A DNA stretch of 64,000 bases, from assembly GCA_036346275.1 (NCBI GenBank), contig CM070725.1:44888104-44952103 (forward strand), in the 5' to 3' direction. Origin of the DNA: Otatea glauca. Lineage: Eukaryota > Streptophyta > Magnoliopsida > Poales > Poaceae. Positions 1-10,977 of this stretch are shown here, piece after piece. The notes under the pieces were generated by a model. That model was not told the DNA's origin. It ran no database searches and saw only the letters and a program-made list of their open reading frames with translations. The position numbers and the translations under genes are program-made. The first letter of the stretch is position 1. Every line of letters starts with the position of its first letter.

Positions 1-66
1 AGTTGTTGGGTTAAAAGCACCTAAAAAAGAGAAGCGAGTGAGAGAGAAAATAGAACTCAACCTCGT

Positions 67-532
67 GTAGAAGCACCATATGTTGCACCAAAACAGAAGA
101 TAGCTGTCAAATCATTACCAGATAAAACTGTTGCGAATTTTTAGGGGATGACATTGCTTGACCTCTCTAAACGAACCGGTGCATCTATCATTGCACTCAA
201 GGGATACTTGCGGATCTTGGTGAGAAGGTTGAATCAGACTTCGACTCTATCAGCATTGATCTTGCTGAATTAGTTGCTATGGTATGTATTAGTTGCTAGG
301 GATGATATATATTCTATTTATTGTATGCCATTTTTTCTGTTGAATTCATCATCTTCATGCCTATATTATCTTCCTTGATAGGTGTTTGTGAATATTGCTC
401 ATGTTGGTGGCGGCCCAATAAGTCAACATGACACTCATCAAGCACAAGCATACAGAGCATATATAGTTGGTTTCAACATTCACAATCCACCAAGTGCCAT
501 CACTCTAGCAGCAACCACAAGCCAACATAAAG
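67..532 (+). pseudogene. Mitochondrial translation initiation factor IF-2 fragment (decayed)
   Basis: Two separate parts of a plant organellar bacterial-type IF-2 can be read. From 67 the frame gives a stretch ending in MTLLDLSKRTGASI, which is the segment just before the G domain. It carries an in-frame TAG at about 142 and a frameshift near 215, after which the DFDSISIDLAELVAM segment reads in another frame up to 282. A GT-AG intron-like gap follows. From 382 the frame reads FVNIAHVGGGPISQ and NPPSAITLAATTSQH, which belong to the C-terminal third of the family. The whole GTP-binding domain between these parts is missing. The gene would place initiator tRNA on mitochondrial ribosomes, but this copy cannot. 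It may be a truncated duplicate. Recognition is by motif memory. Confidence 0.72.
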
Positions 533-1309
533 GTACCGTGTTTATTATTGCTCTATGTCTGTCCTACTGACGATTAATTATACATCTTTGGAAGAAATCT
601 AGTTCTTTTCCTTGGAGATCAGTGGTGATTTTCATTGTCATTTTTGGGTGGTCATTGTCATAATTCTATTGCTCATAAGTTGTTCCAGCTTCGAGACTTC
701 CAATGGTATGCCTTTTGTGTGCGTGCATGTTTTGCAGGATGCTAATTACGCTCATTCTGTCACTCAAATTTAATTGTGGTGACATTGGTTGCTAACTACA
801 GTTTTTCTCTCTTTTTTTGTAGGTCATACTGCTGGACCATTTCAATGCAGTTAAGTCACCGTTGCGTCATTGTATGGTTAGTAGTTGGAGTGTGGTTTTC
901 TTCAGTTATATATATGTGTGTGTAGTTTAGAGGGTTTCCTATGCATTGGCTTGGCTAATTTCACATTGCCATTTGTGCTTATCCAGATAGTGGAATTAAT
1001 TTATCTATCATATGCATATAGGTATGAATTTGACACTGAAGTATCCCTAATTCATCTGTTTATCAGGACTAGCTCTTATGCGTTGTGTGTAACACAAGCA
1101 TATCTCAATTGTATGATGAACCATACTAGCTAAATGTGTAGATCTGTGTTGGATTCTTAGGAACCATGAGTACTAGTTATATGAATTTCTAGTGTAATGT
1201 GTGTGCCATTGCAAATAAGATTGAAAATAGTGAAGCTATGTTTGTACGCACTCCTAAATTACCATACAGTGTCTGCTATTAGATGAAAAAATAGAGCTAA
1301 AGATGTGTT
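533..1309. other. Intergenic, no gene seen
   Basis: AT-rich DNA after the IF-2 remnant. A GT donor-like site follows the last recognisable IF-2 residues, but I could not find the next IF-2 exon. Short open frames here resemble nothing I know. Confidence 0.5.
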
Positions 1310-1533
1310 GGACATCATATCACAATCGGTTCTTATCTCATAACCGATTGTAATGTGTCCCTCATCACAATCGGTTCTGAGCTAAGAACCAATTGTGATG
1401 ACGCCATATTTCTATCCGGCGAAAACCGACTGTGATAGCGTCTCCTCATCACTGTCTAACGACTTTGTATCGTCATCAAAACCGACCCAGATGACAAAAA
1501 GAACCGATTGTGATGTTTATTTCTGTAGTAGTG
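1310..1533. mobile_element. CACTA-type transposon end with subterminal repeats
   Basis: The motif ACCGATTGTGAT and its reverse complement recur at least six times between about 1320 and 1515. The block ends in TTCTGTAGTAGTG at 1521-1533, which on the other strand is CACTACTACAGAA, a typical grass CACTA terminus. The opposite terminus is not visible, so this is probably a truncated or deletion-derived copy. Confidence 0.6.
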
Positions 1534-2390
1534 GTTGCGGTGCCTTACTTTGCTACTACACAATTAGTAGCGGAATATATTTAAAATTTCGATGCATAAA
1601 ACTATTTTATCCATATTATTCTAAGTGAAATGGCAATTAAAACAAGTTTTCTAGGCTATTCCTGGCATGTTCTAATAATGGAAAACACTAGAGAGAAAGG
1701 GAGAAAAAATAAAAAGAAATTAATGCTGAAAAAAATTATTTGAAACCAAGCCAAAAAAATCTTGAACCCTCCTGATGTTGAAGATTTTTTTGACAAAATT
1801 ATGGTTGGAGCATATATAGCTCTGTTACATTGTGCCCATCATATGTACATTGTAATTGTTGGACTTAGATAATGAGTCTTAACAATTCCATGCATGAAAA
1901 AGGTTGGTTAACATTCAACTATTCAAGTATTGAACTATGCCACAATCCTTGTTCATGATTAGTAGTATCTTCATATAGGATGCTTGACATCCTCAAGATT
2001 GAATTCTAAGGAAGTTAGACAATGAATTATGAACAATTCCACTTAAAAATTTCAATTTTCAAATTTCGCGCCTTTTATCGATTCCCGCGCCTTTTCTCGT
2101 TCACCTCTTTCTTTTGTTTCCTCTTTTGTTTCCCACTATGAAATCGCCAAATTAAAGAAAATTTGCTTTAATTGCAACCTTATCACAACACTTCCATCAC
2201 ATATATATATATATAACAGTTCTCTTTCAAGAACTTATGGTATATACATCTTACACAACAAGGACACACAGTAGTGTTGCATGATCAGACTCAAGTCTTT
2301 CTTGAGGCCTCCATATATATGGCTAGTTACACTAATTAGGACAGCAGGCCATGCTCACACATATACTAACGCACGGCTTCACACAAACAG

Positions 2391-2391
<1 letters not shown>
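1534..2391. other. Intergenic, AT-rich, no gene seen
   Basis: AT-rich sequence between the CACTA end and the microsatellite behind the ERF gene. I see no coding signal beyond short chance frames. Confidence 0.5.

Positions 2392-2471
<80 letters not shown>
2392..2471. repeat. (TA)n microsatellite
   Basis: About 40 uninterrupted TA dinucleotides directly downstream of the ERF stop codon, so probably in or next to its 3' untranslated region. Open frames across it encode only Ile-Tyr runs and are artefacts. Confidence 0.97.
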
Positions 2472-2474
<3 letters not shown>

Positions 2475-2499
2475 CGTACCTAGCCACGGTCGATGTCGA

Positions 2500-3126
2500 T
2501 CACTCGCCGTGCAGTATAGTGGCCATCAAGGTGGCGAAGTCGTCGAGATCGATGGAGAGCAGGCAGTCAGCTGCATTCAAAAGGTCATCAATGTTGCCGT
2601 CAATGTCGTTGCTGTTACCACGATCAGTAGTAGCAGCACCGGTAGTTGCACCTGCGCCGGCGGCGACTGCCATGGCCTCAGCCACGGCGGGTCCAGCTGC
2701 TGGCACGGGTACTGCCGGTTTAACGACATAGTCGGTGAGCTCGAGGGCGTACTTCTCGGCGACGGCCTTGATGTTGGCGACGTTGAGCCTGACGCGCCTG
2801 GCCTCGGGGATGTTAGGGCGCGGCAAGGCGGGGAAGTTGAAGGCTCGCGGCGCGGGGGGCCGCTCGCCATAGAAGCAGAAGAGCATCGCGTCGTAGGCGA
2901 GCGCCGCCTGCTCGGGGAACTCGAACGTGCCCAGCCACAGCCTGGAGCGGGTGCGCGGCACGCGGATCTCCGCCGCCCACCGGCCCCACTTCCGCCGCCG
3001 AGCGCCCCACCACCCCAGGTTCTTGAGCGGCGCCACCGGCGCCTTTGCCGAGCGTGCGGTGGCGCTGCGGCCGCGGGCTTTTCCCTCCCTCGCCCCCCTC
3101 TTCGCCTTCGGTGCCACGGCCGCCAT
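2500..3126 (-). CDS. AP2/ERF-family transcription factor, intronless, 208 aa
   Basis: A single exon. I chose the ATG at 3126 because it opens MAAVAPKAKRG, a basic N-terminus; eleven further in-frame residues upstream look like leader. One AP2 domain spans about residues 39-100. It contains WGRWAAEIRVPRTRSRLWLG, the alanine-rich helix PEQAALAYDAM, and a closing FNFP. The family binds GCC-box or DRE DNA in the nucleus. The first strand of the domain reads GWWGARRRKW where most members have YRGVRRR, so the usual Tyr and DNA-contacting Arg of the YRG element are both Trp. The C-terminus is alanine-rich, then acidic (DIDGNIDDLL, IDLDDF), as expected of an activation region. The subgroup is uncertain. 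Confidence 0.9.
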   Translation of the reverse strand: MAAVAPKAKRGAREGKARGRSATARSAKAPVAPLKNLGWWGARRRKWGRWAAEIRVPRTRSRLWLGTFEFPEQAALAYDAMLFCFYGERPPAPRAFNFPALPRPNIPEARRVRLNVANIKAVAEKYALELTDYVVKPAVPVPAAGPAVAEAMAVAAGAGATTGAATTDRGNSNDIDGNIDDLLNAADCLLSIDLDDFATLMATILHGE

Positions 3127-3210
3127 GGACGACAACCTGAAAGAAACAGAGACGAACACTGGTGCGCAGTGAGAGTATGGTGTGAGGAGAAGTGGGAGGA
3201 GGGGAGGGGG

Positions 3211-3220
3211 GTTTTAAAAG
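3211..3220 (-). promoter_or_regulatory. Candidate TATA box of the ERF gene
   Basis: On the minus strand CTTTTAAAAC lies about 85 bp upstream of the ATG at 3126, inside otherwise GC-rich sequence. Position and composition suit a core promoter. Confidence 0.5.
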
Positions 3221-3233
3221 GGGCGACGAGCTG

Positions 3234-3242
3234 ACACGTGGC
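3234..3242. promoter_or_regulatory. ABRE (ACACGTGGC) upstream of the ERF gene
   Basis: ACACGTGGC has the ACGTGGC core bound by bZIP factors of the abscisic-acid response. It lies about 14 bp upstream of the candidate TATA box. A single copy without a visible coupling element is only suggestive of ABA or stress control. Confidence 0.45.
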
Positions 3243-3525
3243 CGCATGCACTCATTCATCAGGGGCCGGGGCCGTGCCCGTGCCCACTGCCTAGTGTGCA
3301 TTCAGCGATCAGGTTACTTTGCAAGGTTTTCTTTCATGGCCGCCTAATGAATCCGTCATTGCACACGTAATTCTATCTCTACGATTAAAGTACCATTAAA
3401 GCATGTACTCATTCGGTAGTCATAGAGAGTATACATAGTTACATACACGTATACATTGAAATGATATAGTTATTGTAGTATATTAATTTTACCTGCATTT
3501 ATGCGTATATATAGGCAAACAAATA

Positions 3526-3803
3526 CTCTCTTTGTTCCTAAATAGATGAAGTTTTACGATTTTGCACTTCAACAAAACCACATGTAGAAAATACCAAATC
3601 GTCCTCCTTTATTAGCTCACTTAATGCTCTTGGATGGTGTGTATTACTCTATTTCATAATAATAAATAACATTGGGAATCATAAATGGTAGGGGTATATT
3701 GCAAAGGAAAAAACAGTTAAAATTATCTCGAAATTGTAGAATGACATGTATTTAGGAACAAAATTTGAAAGCTTGAATGACATGTATTTAAGAACGAAGA
3801 GTG
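3526..3803. mobile_element. Stowaway/mariner-like MITE
   Basis: Starts CTCTCTTTGTTCCTAAATA and ends with an inverted match (TATTTAAGAACGAAGAGTG). It is flanked by TA at 3524-3525 and 3804-3805, the tc1/mariner target. About 278 bp, no coding capacity. A subterminal motif GACATGTATTTA is repeated near the right end. Confidence 0.75.
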
Positions 3804-3894
3804 TAGATATAGAGACGCTAGACATAAGATATGCATAGAGAGCATACATTTACCTGCATCTATCTATCCATTATATTATTATAGCATAGGCAAA

Positions 3895-4800
3895 AAAAGT
3901 CACCATGTTCGTTCTCAAGGCTAGAAATTTCTACATTAATCAGAAGAAAAAGAGAAAGATCTACACCATTGATCATGGTAGGTCCAGATTATAACCGTTT
4001 AGATTAAAAGAAAGAGTTCATATCAATAATAATCCAAACAATAACTGAAATCCAGAAGAAAAAAATAAGGAATTTGATTTCCATACAAATTCCTAAGTAA
4101 AATCCCGAAATAAAAAAATTCAGAATAAAAATTAAACAAAATTAGCAATTGGATTTGTTATGAATACCAACAAAAATAACTGAAATTCAAAATAAAGCAT
4201 AAAATAAAACCAGCAATTTGATTTCAATACGAATTCCAAAGTAAAATATATAAATAACTATAAATCAAAATAAAAATTAGCAATTGGATTTGCATATGAA
4301 TTCGAAAAAAAAGTTGAAATTTGAAATAGAAAACAAAAGAAAATTAGCAGTTTGATTTCCATACAATTTCAAAATAAAAAACCTTAAATAACAAAAATTT
4401 AGAATAGATTAAATACAAATAACGATTTGGTTTCCATACCAATTCCTAAGTAAAATCTTTAAATAAATATATTTCAAAAAAACAAACATTATTAGCAATT
4501 GTATTTGTACATCAATTCCAACAAAAATAATTAAAATTCGGAATAAAAAATATAATAAAGTAGCATTTGATTTTGATATGAATTCCAAAATAAAATCTCT
4601 AAATAACCACAATTCTAAATAAAAATTAAACGAAAATTAGCAATTGGATTTTTATGCAAACCCCAACAAAAAATAATTTAAATTGGAGTAAAAACATTGC
4701 AATTTGATTTCCATTCAATTGCAAAGTAAAATCCCTAAATAACTAAAACTTAAAATAAATTAAATACAATTAACAATTTGATTTGTATATGAACTCTAAT
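3895..4800. repeat. Degenerate ~70-bp AT-rich tandem array
   Basis: About eleven diverged units begin near 4070, 4144, 4212, 4279, 4346, 4420, 4493, 4560, 4639, 4699 and 4771. Each starts like AGCAATTTGATTTCCATAC and continues into AATTCCAAA, AAATAACTAAAATTC and AAATAAAAATTA. The leader AGATTAAAAGAAAGAG (about 3999-4014) and the unit recur inside Helitron B (about 33770-34480), so this is probably a relic of a related element. Confidence 0.7.
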
Positions 4801-6486
4801 AAAAAATAAAAGTTATAACAAGTATGGCATGAATGGCGTCGGAAGAGACCACAAAACAACGCAATGGTGTCAATTTGTCTAAACGAGACATCGACCTACT
4901 AGGAAGCGAAGAGTTGTGGCAATGACGCAAGGGATGAGGACAATGTCGTGTTCCTCACCTTAGCCGTTTGACAGGGACAATGTCATGCTACTCACTGAAG
5001 TCATTGAAGAGAAAGGCTAGAGTCAAAGGAGCGAAGGGCTATGACAACGAGTGGTGAGCGTCGGCATTATTGAAGAAGTCAGTGTACAAATAAGCTCGAT
5101 AATGGGAGGTTTTGGCAGAGAAGAGATAAAGTTTTGCATTGAAGATGAGCTATAACAATATGGGGCCATCACGTAGATAGGAGTGCGCCATCACTGGTGA
5201 TAAGGACAACGTCACCGACGATGGCAAGAAGATTCTTCATATCAGTAGACAGCGACTAAAACAGATATGTTGGCATCAGTGAATATGCAAGGTTACTACG
5301 ATTAGCGAGGAAGCCATAACGTTGAGGTAGTCAATGTTGAAGAAGAGGAGCGATCAACATAGGAAAAAAAGGAACATCGAGCATGTATAACATCATGCAT
5401 GCCTTTGTACAAATAGAAGCACAAATGTGAAGAAGTAGAGGAGCAAAGAGCTCGAAGTAGAGATGACGCAACTATAGGCTTAGGGCCACCCAAGAGAGCA
5501 CAACGGGTGTCCGTGGAAGGGATCGACGATGGTTGCACGTGTATGCATGTTTGATGTGGCAACAGTCAGCATTAAGTAATAATTAAAGAGAAGTAGAAGA
5601 TAACTATGTGGTAGGATGAGTAGAAGCTAAGAGATTGTATTGAAATAGGTGACAGCTAAGATGGATCGATTAAGAATTGGGCGTGCTATTGGAGGTTGAA
5701 GTAGAAAAGTTATAGTGGCGAGAAGAGATAGGAGATAAAGTTTTGTGAGGTAGCTAGCGTGTGAGGGATTATAAGTTCAAGTAGGTCTCTCATGGTGCAT
5801 TGGTGTACGTAGGTCTCCTATAGTGGATCGGTGTAGACGTGAACAATATACTGTAATACCATGTAAACTAATAAGATAATTTACCGTACATTTAATCAAC
5901 GTATTGCTTTAAGATTAAATAGAGGTATATATGCATGAATATATTTTGGAAAAGAGTAACTAATGGAGGAGAATAGAAGCATGTAACTACATGATCTATG
6001 CATGATTGAGAGAGCTTACATTTTAAGAACATCAACAACTTAGTATACTCAATGATTTTCTTCCATCAAACTCATATGTCAGTTACATTCTTCATGTTAT
6101 ATTTTCCATCAAGTTTCTTTTGTAATTTCTAATGTTTTAAAATCCTAAATATCCTACAAGATACATAAACATATCCTCAAACATCTAAATTATATGATAC
6201 TAAAAACCTTGAAACAAATCTAGCCATGCAAATGTGCAGACTACTATGCTAGTTTATATGTAAATTAAATGTAATACCCTAGTCCAAATTCGCTCAATTT
6301 CCAGCCCACCGTGGGGCAAACCCACGTATGCATGGCAATCCACTCATACTTTCATCATCGTTAGTTTCGTGTAAAAGGATTAACTCGAAGGTGCTACTAC
6401 TACTCAGTTTAGACAAGCAATATAGGACTAATCTCATCACCACTCTGTATGAGCCTTCATAATAACATGCAGATAGATCTATGAAC
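4801..6486. other. Intergenic, probably old transposon debris
   Basis: 4830-5760 is richer in G on this strand and has many AATGTCG, GAAGAGAAAG and GACGATGGC-like words, but stops interrupt every frame and I recognise no domain. 5800-6486 is AT-rich and featureless to me. Confidence 0.4.
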
Positions 6487-6748
6487 GCCGTAGGATATGC
6501 ACGCTGAGAAATAGATTATAGATAGAAGATATGTGTGCGCACCAAGAGATATAGTATTATGGATAAATGACATGTATGTATGTGGAGAGTGTTTTGCCTG
6601 AGTTTATAATTAACCTCCATTAAGGAGGGGTAACTAACTAAAAACCCATTTTAATTTCAGAAAAAATCGCTTAATTCAATACAAATTCGAGAATGAATTT
6701 TGGTAGGTATTAATTCATCACAATTTAATTCATATAGTTGTACGCATT
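6487..6748. repeat. Direct repeat, copy 1 (partner at 7838-8085)
   Basis: Contains ATGCACGCTGAGAAATAGAT, GCGCACCAAGAGAT, AATTAACCTCCATTAAGGAG and GAATTTTGGTAGGTATTAAT. The same series of words in the same order appears about 1.35 kb further on. The two copies bracket the inverted MITE pair and the microsatellites. Confidence 0.75.
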
Positions 6749-6881
6749 GCATGGAGCCATAGAGAGTATACATACACGTGTACATCGAGATGATATAGTC
6801 AATGTAGTACATTTTAATGCAGTGGATATAGATTAGACGGAAGATATGATTTTATATATAGAGAGAGAGGGGATGGCGAAA

Positions 6882-7220
6882 TGGAGCATCATGGGGCTGT
6901 GCACTGTGATTTCAAATACGCGAATTCAAGCCAAATTCGAGTATAATTTTTTTGAAACTTTCAGTTTTAGGGTATATAATTATCTATAACAATTCAAATG
7001 AAATACATAACTTTAAAAAAATATACTCGAATTTAAATATTTTAAACAAATTTAGATCACATACTTTCCTAATTTATATATAAAATCAGCACATACGTAG
7101 TCAAATTATCATCAAAAAAAGGAACTCTAGTTTGAACGTTAGTAAACTGGTTAAACTCAGTATCCTAAAAAAATTTAAAAAATTCGCATGGAAATACCTA
7201 TTTTGGATTATGGTGCCCCA
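6882..7220 (+). mobile_element. MITE family M, copy 1
   Basis: Begins TGGAGCATCATGG (a decayed form of TGGGGCACCATGGTG) and ends ATGGTGCCCCA. Internal landmarks ATTCGAGTATA, AAAATCAGCACATAC and TAAACTGGTTAAACTCAG are shared with three other copies in the window. The transposon superfamily is not clear. It lies tail to tail with copy 2. Confidence 0.75.
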
Positions 7221-7271
7221 GGTATATACACACACATACATAAATACATATATATATATAGTATAATTACC

Positions 7272-7656
7272 TGGGGCACCATGGTGCTCGGGCTCCATGA
7301 TCTAAAACGGGTATTTTTCCTATGTATTTTCATGCGATACTTTTTGAAATTTCTATGATACTGAGTTTAACCAGTTTACTAACTAGTTCAAACAAGTTTG
7401 AACTGAAATTCAAACTAGAGTTTCCCTTTTTGATGATAGTTTGGTTGTAGGTATGTGCTGATTTTATATATAAATCAGCAAAGCATATGATCCAAACTTA
7501 TTCAAAATCTTTGAATTCGAGTATATTTTTTTCAAAGGTATGTGTTTCATTTAAATTGTTATAGATGGGTATATGCCCTAAAACTGGAAAATATACTCGA
7601 ATATGGTTTGAATTCGCGCATTTGAAATCATAGTGCCCGAACACCATGGTGCCCCA
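7272..7656 (-). mobile_element. MITE family M, copy 2 (inverted relative to copy 1)
   Basis: A 385-bp unit bounded by a perfect 15-bp terminal inverted repeat, TGGGGCACCATGGTG. It is the reverse complement of copy 1 at perhaps 80 percent identity by eye, so transcription across 6882-7656 would give a long imperfect hairpin. Confidence 0.8.
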
Positions 7657-7667
7657 TTTCAACTTCC

Positions 7668-7721
7668 TATATATGTATGTATAATATATGTATATGTATA
7701 TGTGTATGTGTATGTGTATAT

Positions 7722-7752
<31 letters not shown>

Positions 7753-7782
7753 TATGTATATATATATATATATATATGTGTG

Positions 7783-7835
<53 letters not shown>
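7668..7835. repeat. Compound TA/TG microsatellite
   Basis: Runs of TATA, TATGTA, TGTGTATG and (TA)n next to the head end of MITE copy 2. It produces long meaningless Ile-Tyr frames on both strands. Confidence 0.95.
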
Positions 7836-7837
<2 letters not shown>

Positions 7838-8085
7838 GAAGGATATGCAGTTATGCACGCCGAGAAATAGATTGTAGATAGAGGATATGTGCGCGCACCA
7901 AGAGATTTGTTATAGATAGAAGACATGTATGCATTTGAAGAGTGTTTTACTTGAATTTAAAATTAACCTGCATTAAGGAGGGTAATTAATTAAAAATCCA
8001 CTTTAATTTCAGAAAAAAATCGCTTAACTCAAGATGAATTTTGGTAGGTATTAATTCATCACAGCACTTACAGTTGTACGTACAC
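7838..8085. repeat. Direct repeat, copy 2 (partner at 6487-6748)
   Basis: Matches copy 1 with scattered substitutions: GCACGCCGAGAAATAGATTG, GCGCACCAAGAGAT, AACCTGCATTAAGGAG and GAATTTTGGTAGGTATTAAT. Confidence 0.75.
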
Positions 8086-8173
8086 CCACAAGTTTTTCAC
8101 ATTTTTTTTAATGCATTTTAAGTAAAGTGATATGATATATGCAAAGGTGAGCATGGAGTTGCATGCCTACATG

Positions 8174-9274
8174 CAGTGGCGGACTCACCAGGGTCAAGGG
8201 GGCTAGGGCACACCCTATCTTCGACGAGACTATAGGTACCCTCTGCCCGCCGTGGGGCGCCACTGCGCCATGGACACCACCGTGGAAGCTTGGAAGGCTA
8301 GAAGGAGAAGGAAAAATGAAAGACTAGAGGTAGAAGGACTTACCGATGGCTTTGTTACATGGGCCAAGGTGTCGAGCCACAAAATTGGGCCAGCACCACC
8401 ACGTGATCCACGCCAGCCCAGCCCACTAGCCACCACGGACAACACCTCACTACCAATCTTCCACTGACTCCAATCCCTAATCTCCATTTCCCATCCCAAT
8501 TCCCAAATCTAGAAATCCACAATTGAATCCCCAACCGGTCAAGGACTGAGCACCGAGGGGCGAGCACAGCGGCCGACCGAGGCACCGAGCCCCCGACTAC
8601 TGAGCCCTCGCACGACAGCTGGCGGAACAATCAAAGCTAGCGAGGTCGGTGGCAGCCTGAGGAGGTCGGTGGTCGGTTGAGGAGGAGGCTCGAGGTTGGC
8701 GAGGTCAGTGAGGCAGGCGGCCGAGGAGGGAGCTTAGGGAGTGCGGGCGGCCAAGGAGGGAGCTCAGGGAGGCGCCGATCGAGGAGGAGCTATGGGAGAA
8801 GCGGCCAGCTGAGGAGGGAGCTCAGGGAGGCAGGCACGCAGAAGGGGAGCCGAGGCGATCGACCAGGCCGGGGCGGGGCAGAGGCACAGAGACAAAGAGC
8901 AGAGACCAGAGGGGATTGAGGAGTGAGAGAGCTTTTGTGTGGAGTGGAGTACTGGAGTGGACGGCATCAGTCATCTAGTCATCTACAGCAGAGAGGTATA
9001 ATTTTTTTTTGTTTCATTTTTCATGAATGACCAATGATGAATGCATCACTAACTTTGCTCATTTTAATCTACCGGTAGCTATTTACATATATTTACGGGT
9101 TTTTTTGGAACGCACTAACCATTATGGCATTATCTATCTTTGTTGTATTTCACATTTTGATTATGTTTCTCTTCTAATTATGTTTGCTTTTCGATCACAA
9201 TAGTCAATACATGGTTCTACTTTGTTTGATTTGTTTGTCTTATTTTAGCATTGTTTATCCTGAGTCCGCCACTG
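8174..9274. mobile_element. Non-autonomous hAT element, 1.1 kb
   Basis: Perfect 14-bp terminal inverted repeats: CAGTGGCGGACTCA at the left and its reverse complement at the right. An 8-bp target duplication is cctacatg / cctacacg (7 of 8). The subterminal GGGCTAGGGCACACCCTA matches the element at 17554-17700. The interior (about 8250-8960) is GC-rich with repeated GGAGGGAGCTCAGGGAG-like units, then a T-rich stretch. I see no transposase domain. Confidence 0.85.
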
Positions 9275-10067
9275 CCTACACGCCTAGGAAACCTGCATTC
9301 ATCTGTACTGTACACATGCCATTGAAAGATTATTTGCCCTATGTATGCCGTATGCCACACACGTACGTATATGCACGAGGTTCATCAAGAACAGGCACGT
9401 ACGCACGTGATGTTTCGCGCCGGGACGTACGCATGCATGCATTGATCGAGGGGATGAGCCGGCGGCCGTTGGATCCGTGACGCACGCAGGCGTCGGATGG
9501 GGGAGAGAATCACGTACGCCGAGAGGCCGCCGACGAACGTCTCGCATGCCGAGTTGGCCGCTTCTACGCCGCTGCGCCCGTCGTCGGCGACGAGATCACA
9601 CGTCTGACTTTGCGACGTCGAGTAGTCCAGTATGTGTGTGTACAGGCGCAACAGAACCAGGCCACGCATTGAATCGCCTCCTCCGTACGTACGTACGCGG
9701 CTAAGTAGAGTAAGTACCCTCTTGGCCTCTTGTAAGACTAACTGCGTTGATACGTCGGTTATGCGCTTGATCATGTGTTGATTGCATGATCAGCGTTAGG
9801 ATCGAGAGATATATATGGATATACACGTAGGATATATATATCCAGAATGCTCTGCACTGGCACATACTGCGTCATCACTCATCTGCACATTTTGACTCTT
9901 GTGTACGTCGAGGAAATGTGTTTGCGTGTGTTGTTGATGTCTTTTATTTGTCATATCTTGGTTGAGAATATTAATTGACATATATGCCATGCCTGTATTG
10001 TTCGTGTTATGGAAGCCTATATTGTACATCTTCGTTGAGAACATTAATATATTTACATGTATGTATT
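9275..10067. other. Intergenic, no gene assigned
   Basis: 9290-9700 has elevated GC and ACGTAC repeats and supports several open frames on both strands, none of which I recognise. 9780-10067 is AT-rich. Confidence 0.4.
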
Positions 10068-10977
10068 TTTTTTTCAAGGGAAAAGAGAGATATTATTCAA
10101 CACAAAGGAGCATTACAATCATTGAGCACCAAGTGCTCAATACAGGGAAGAACTCCAGCTAACCACACCGCTGATCTTTTGGAGCACAACGCGTGTGCTA
10201 GCTAATGTGTTACCTTAATAAAATCTCTTTTAACCTTAACAACTCAAACACCATTCATTATCTCCATTACATCTCTTGCATCCCTGAAGCTATGGGATAA
10301 CAAGGATCTATCATGAACTAAAGAGAATAAGTTCTTAACATACGAAGCACAATCAAACTCTAGGATTGCGGGGAGATGAGTCCATTGGCGTGCTAAATAA
10401 AGGCCTTCATAACAGGCTGCAAGCTCAGTCTTTTGCAGACCCGAAGTGCTGGAGTAAACACCAAGAGGAAATGATACTCTAGTCGTGTTCATCTCTGATA
10501 ATAACTCCAGCACCTACCTCGCCCGTTGCCCCACGAATGAACCATCAACATTAATTTGATCCACCCTGTTTCAGGTGGCCTCCATTTCTCCATATGAGCA
10601 GTAGCAACACAATTGCCCTCGATATGCCTTCGGCTAGACTCGCCTTTAAAATTCATAATGTGTTTACCTTTACCATCGTCCGAAGGGGGTTGTCAGGACT
10701 ACAAAAAAGAGTTCCAAAGAGCCTCTAGGGATCGGATTGACCGTTCCACATAGAAGCTTTCCCCACCATTCGTTAGGGCATTTCGATTGTTCAAAATCTT
10801 CCAAAATAATAACATCAAGGCTAGCTCTCTCTTCTTCAGAAATTCTTTCTAGCAGGAGAAGAAACCAATTTGGCCCAAGACCTGTTCGACAGCTCCTTAA
10901 ACGTATACCTTCAATAGTTGCTCTTGCATGGGTACCGGAAACAACAGCATGAAAAGTGTCTTCCGTGTTGGTTCAGA
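10068..10977 (-). mobile_element. 5'-truncated LINE: RNase H-like C-terminus of ORF2
   Basis: On the minus strand the 10244-10513 frame reads LQKTELAACYEGLYLARQW, then LPAILEFDCASYVK. This is the Glu-helix and Asp strand of the RNase H-like domain of plant L1-type elements. Further upstream on that strand INVDGSFVGQ and, in another frame, KILNNRNALTNGG are recognisable, with frameshifts between. A run of T at 10067-10074 is the poly(A) tail of the minus-strand copy. Flanks at about 10034-10067 and 10978-11010 share GTTGAGAA(C/T)ATTA and ACATG-GTATGTATT, an eroded target duplication. Confidence 0.7.

Noticed and set aside
2509..3234. 241-residue plus-strand frame across the ERF gene
   Set aside because: Opposite-strand shadow of the AP2 gene, with low-complexity content.
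7498..7926. Ile-Tyr repeat proteins over TA tracts (also near 2281-2731)
   Set aside because: Translated microsatellites, not genes.
9299..9774. Possible small secreted-protein gene on the minus strand
   Set aside because: Frame is open but lacks recognisable domain, signal peptide or start context; ACGTAC repeats explain part of the composition.
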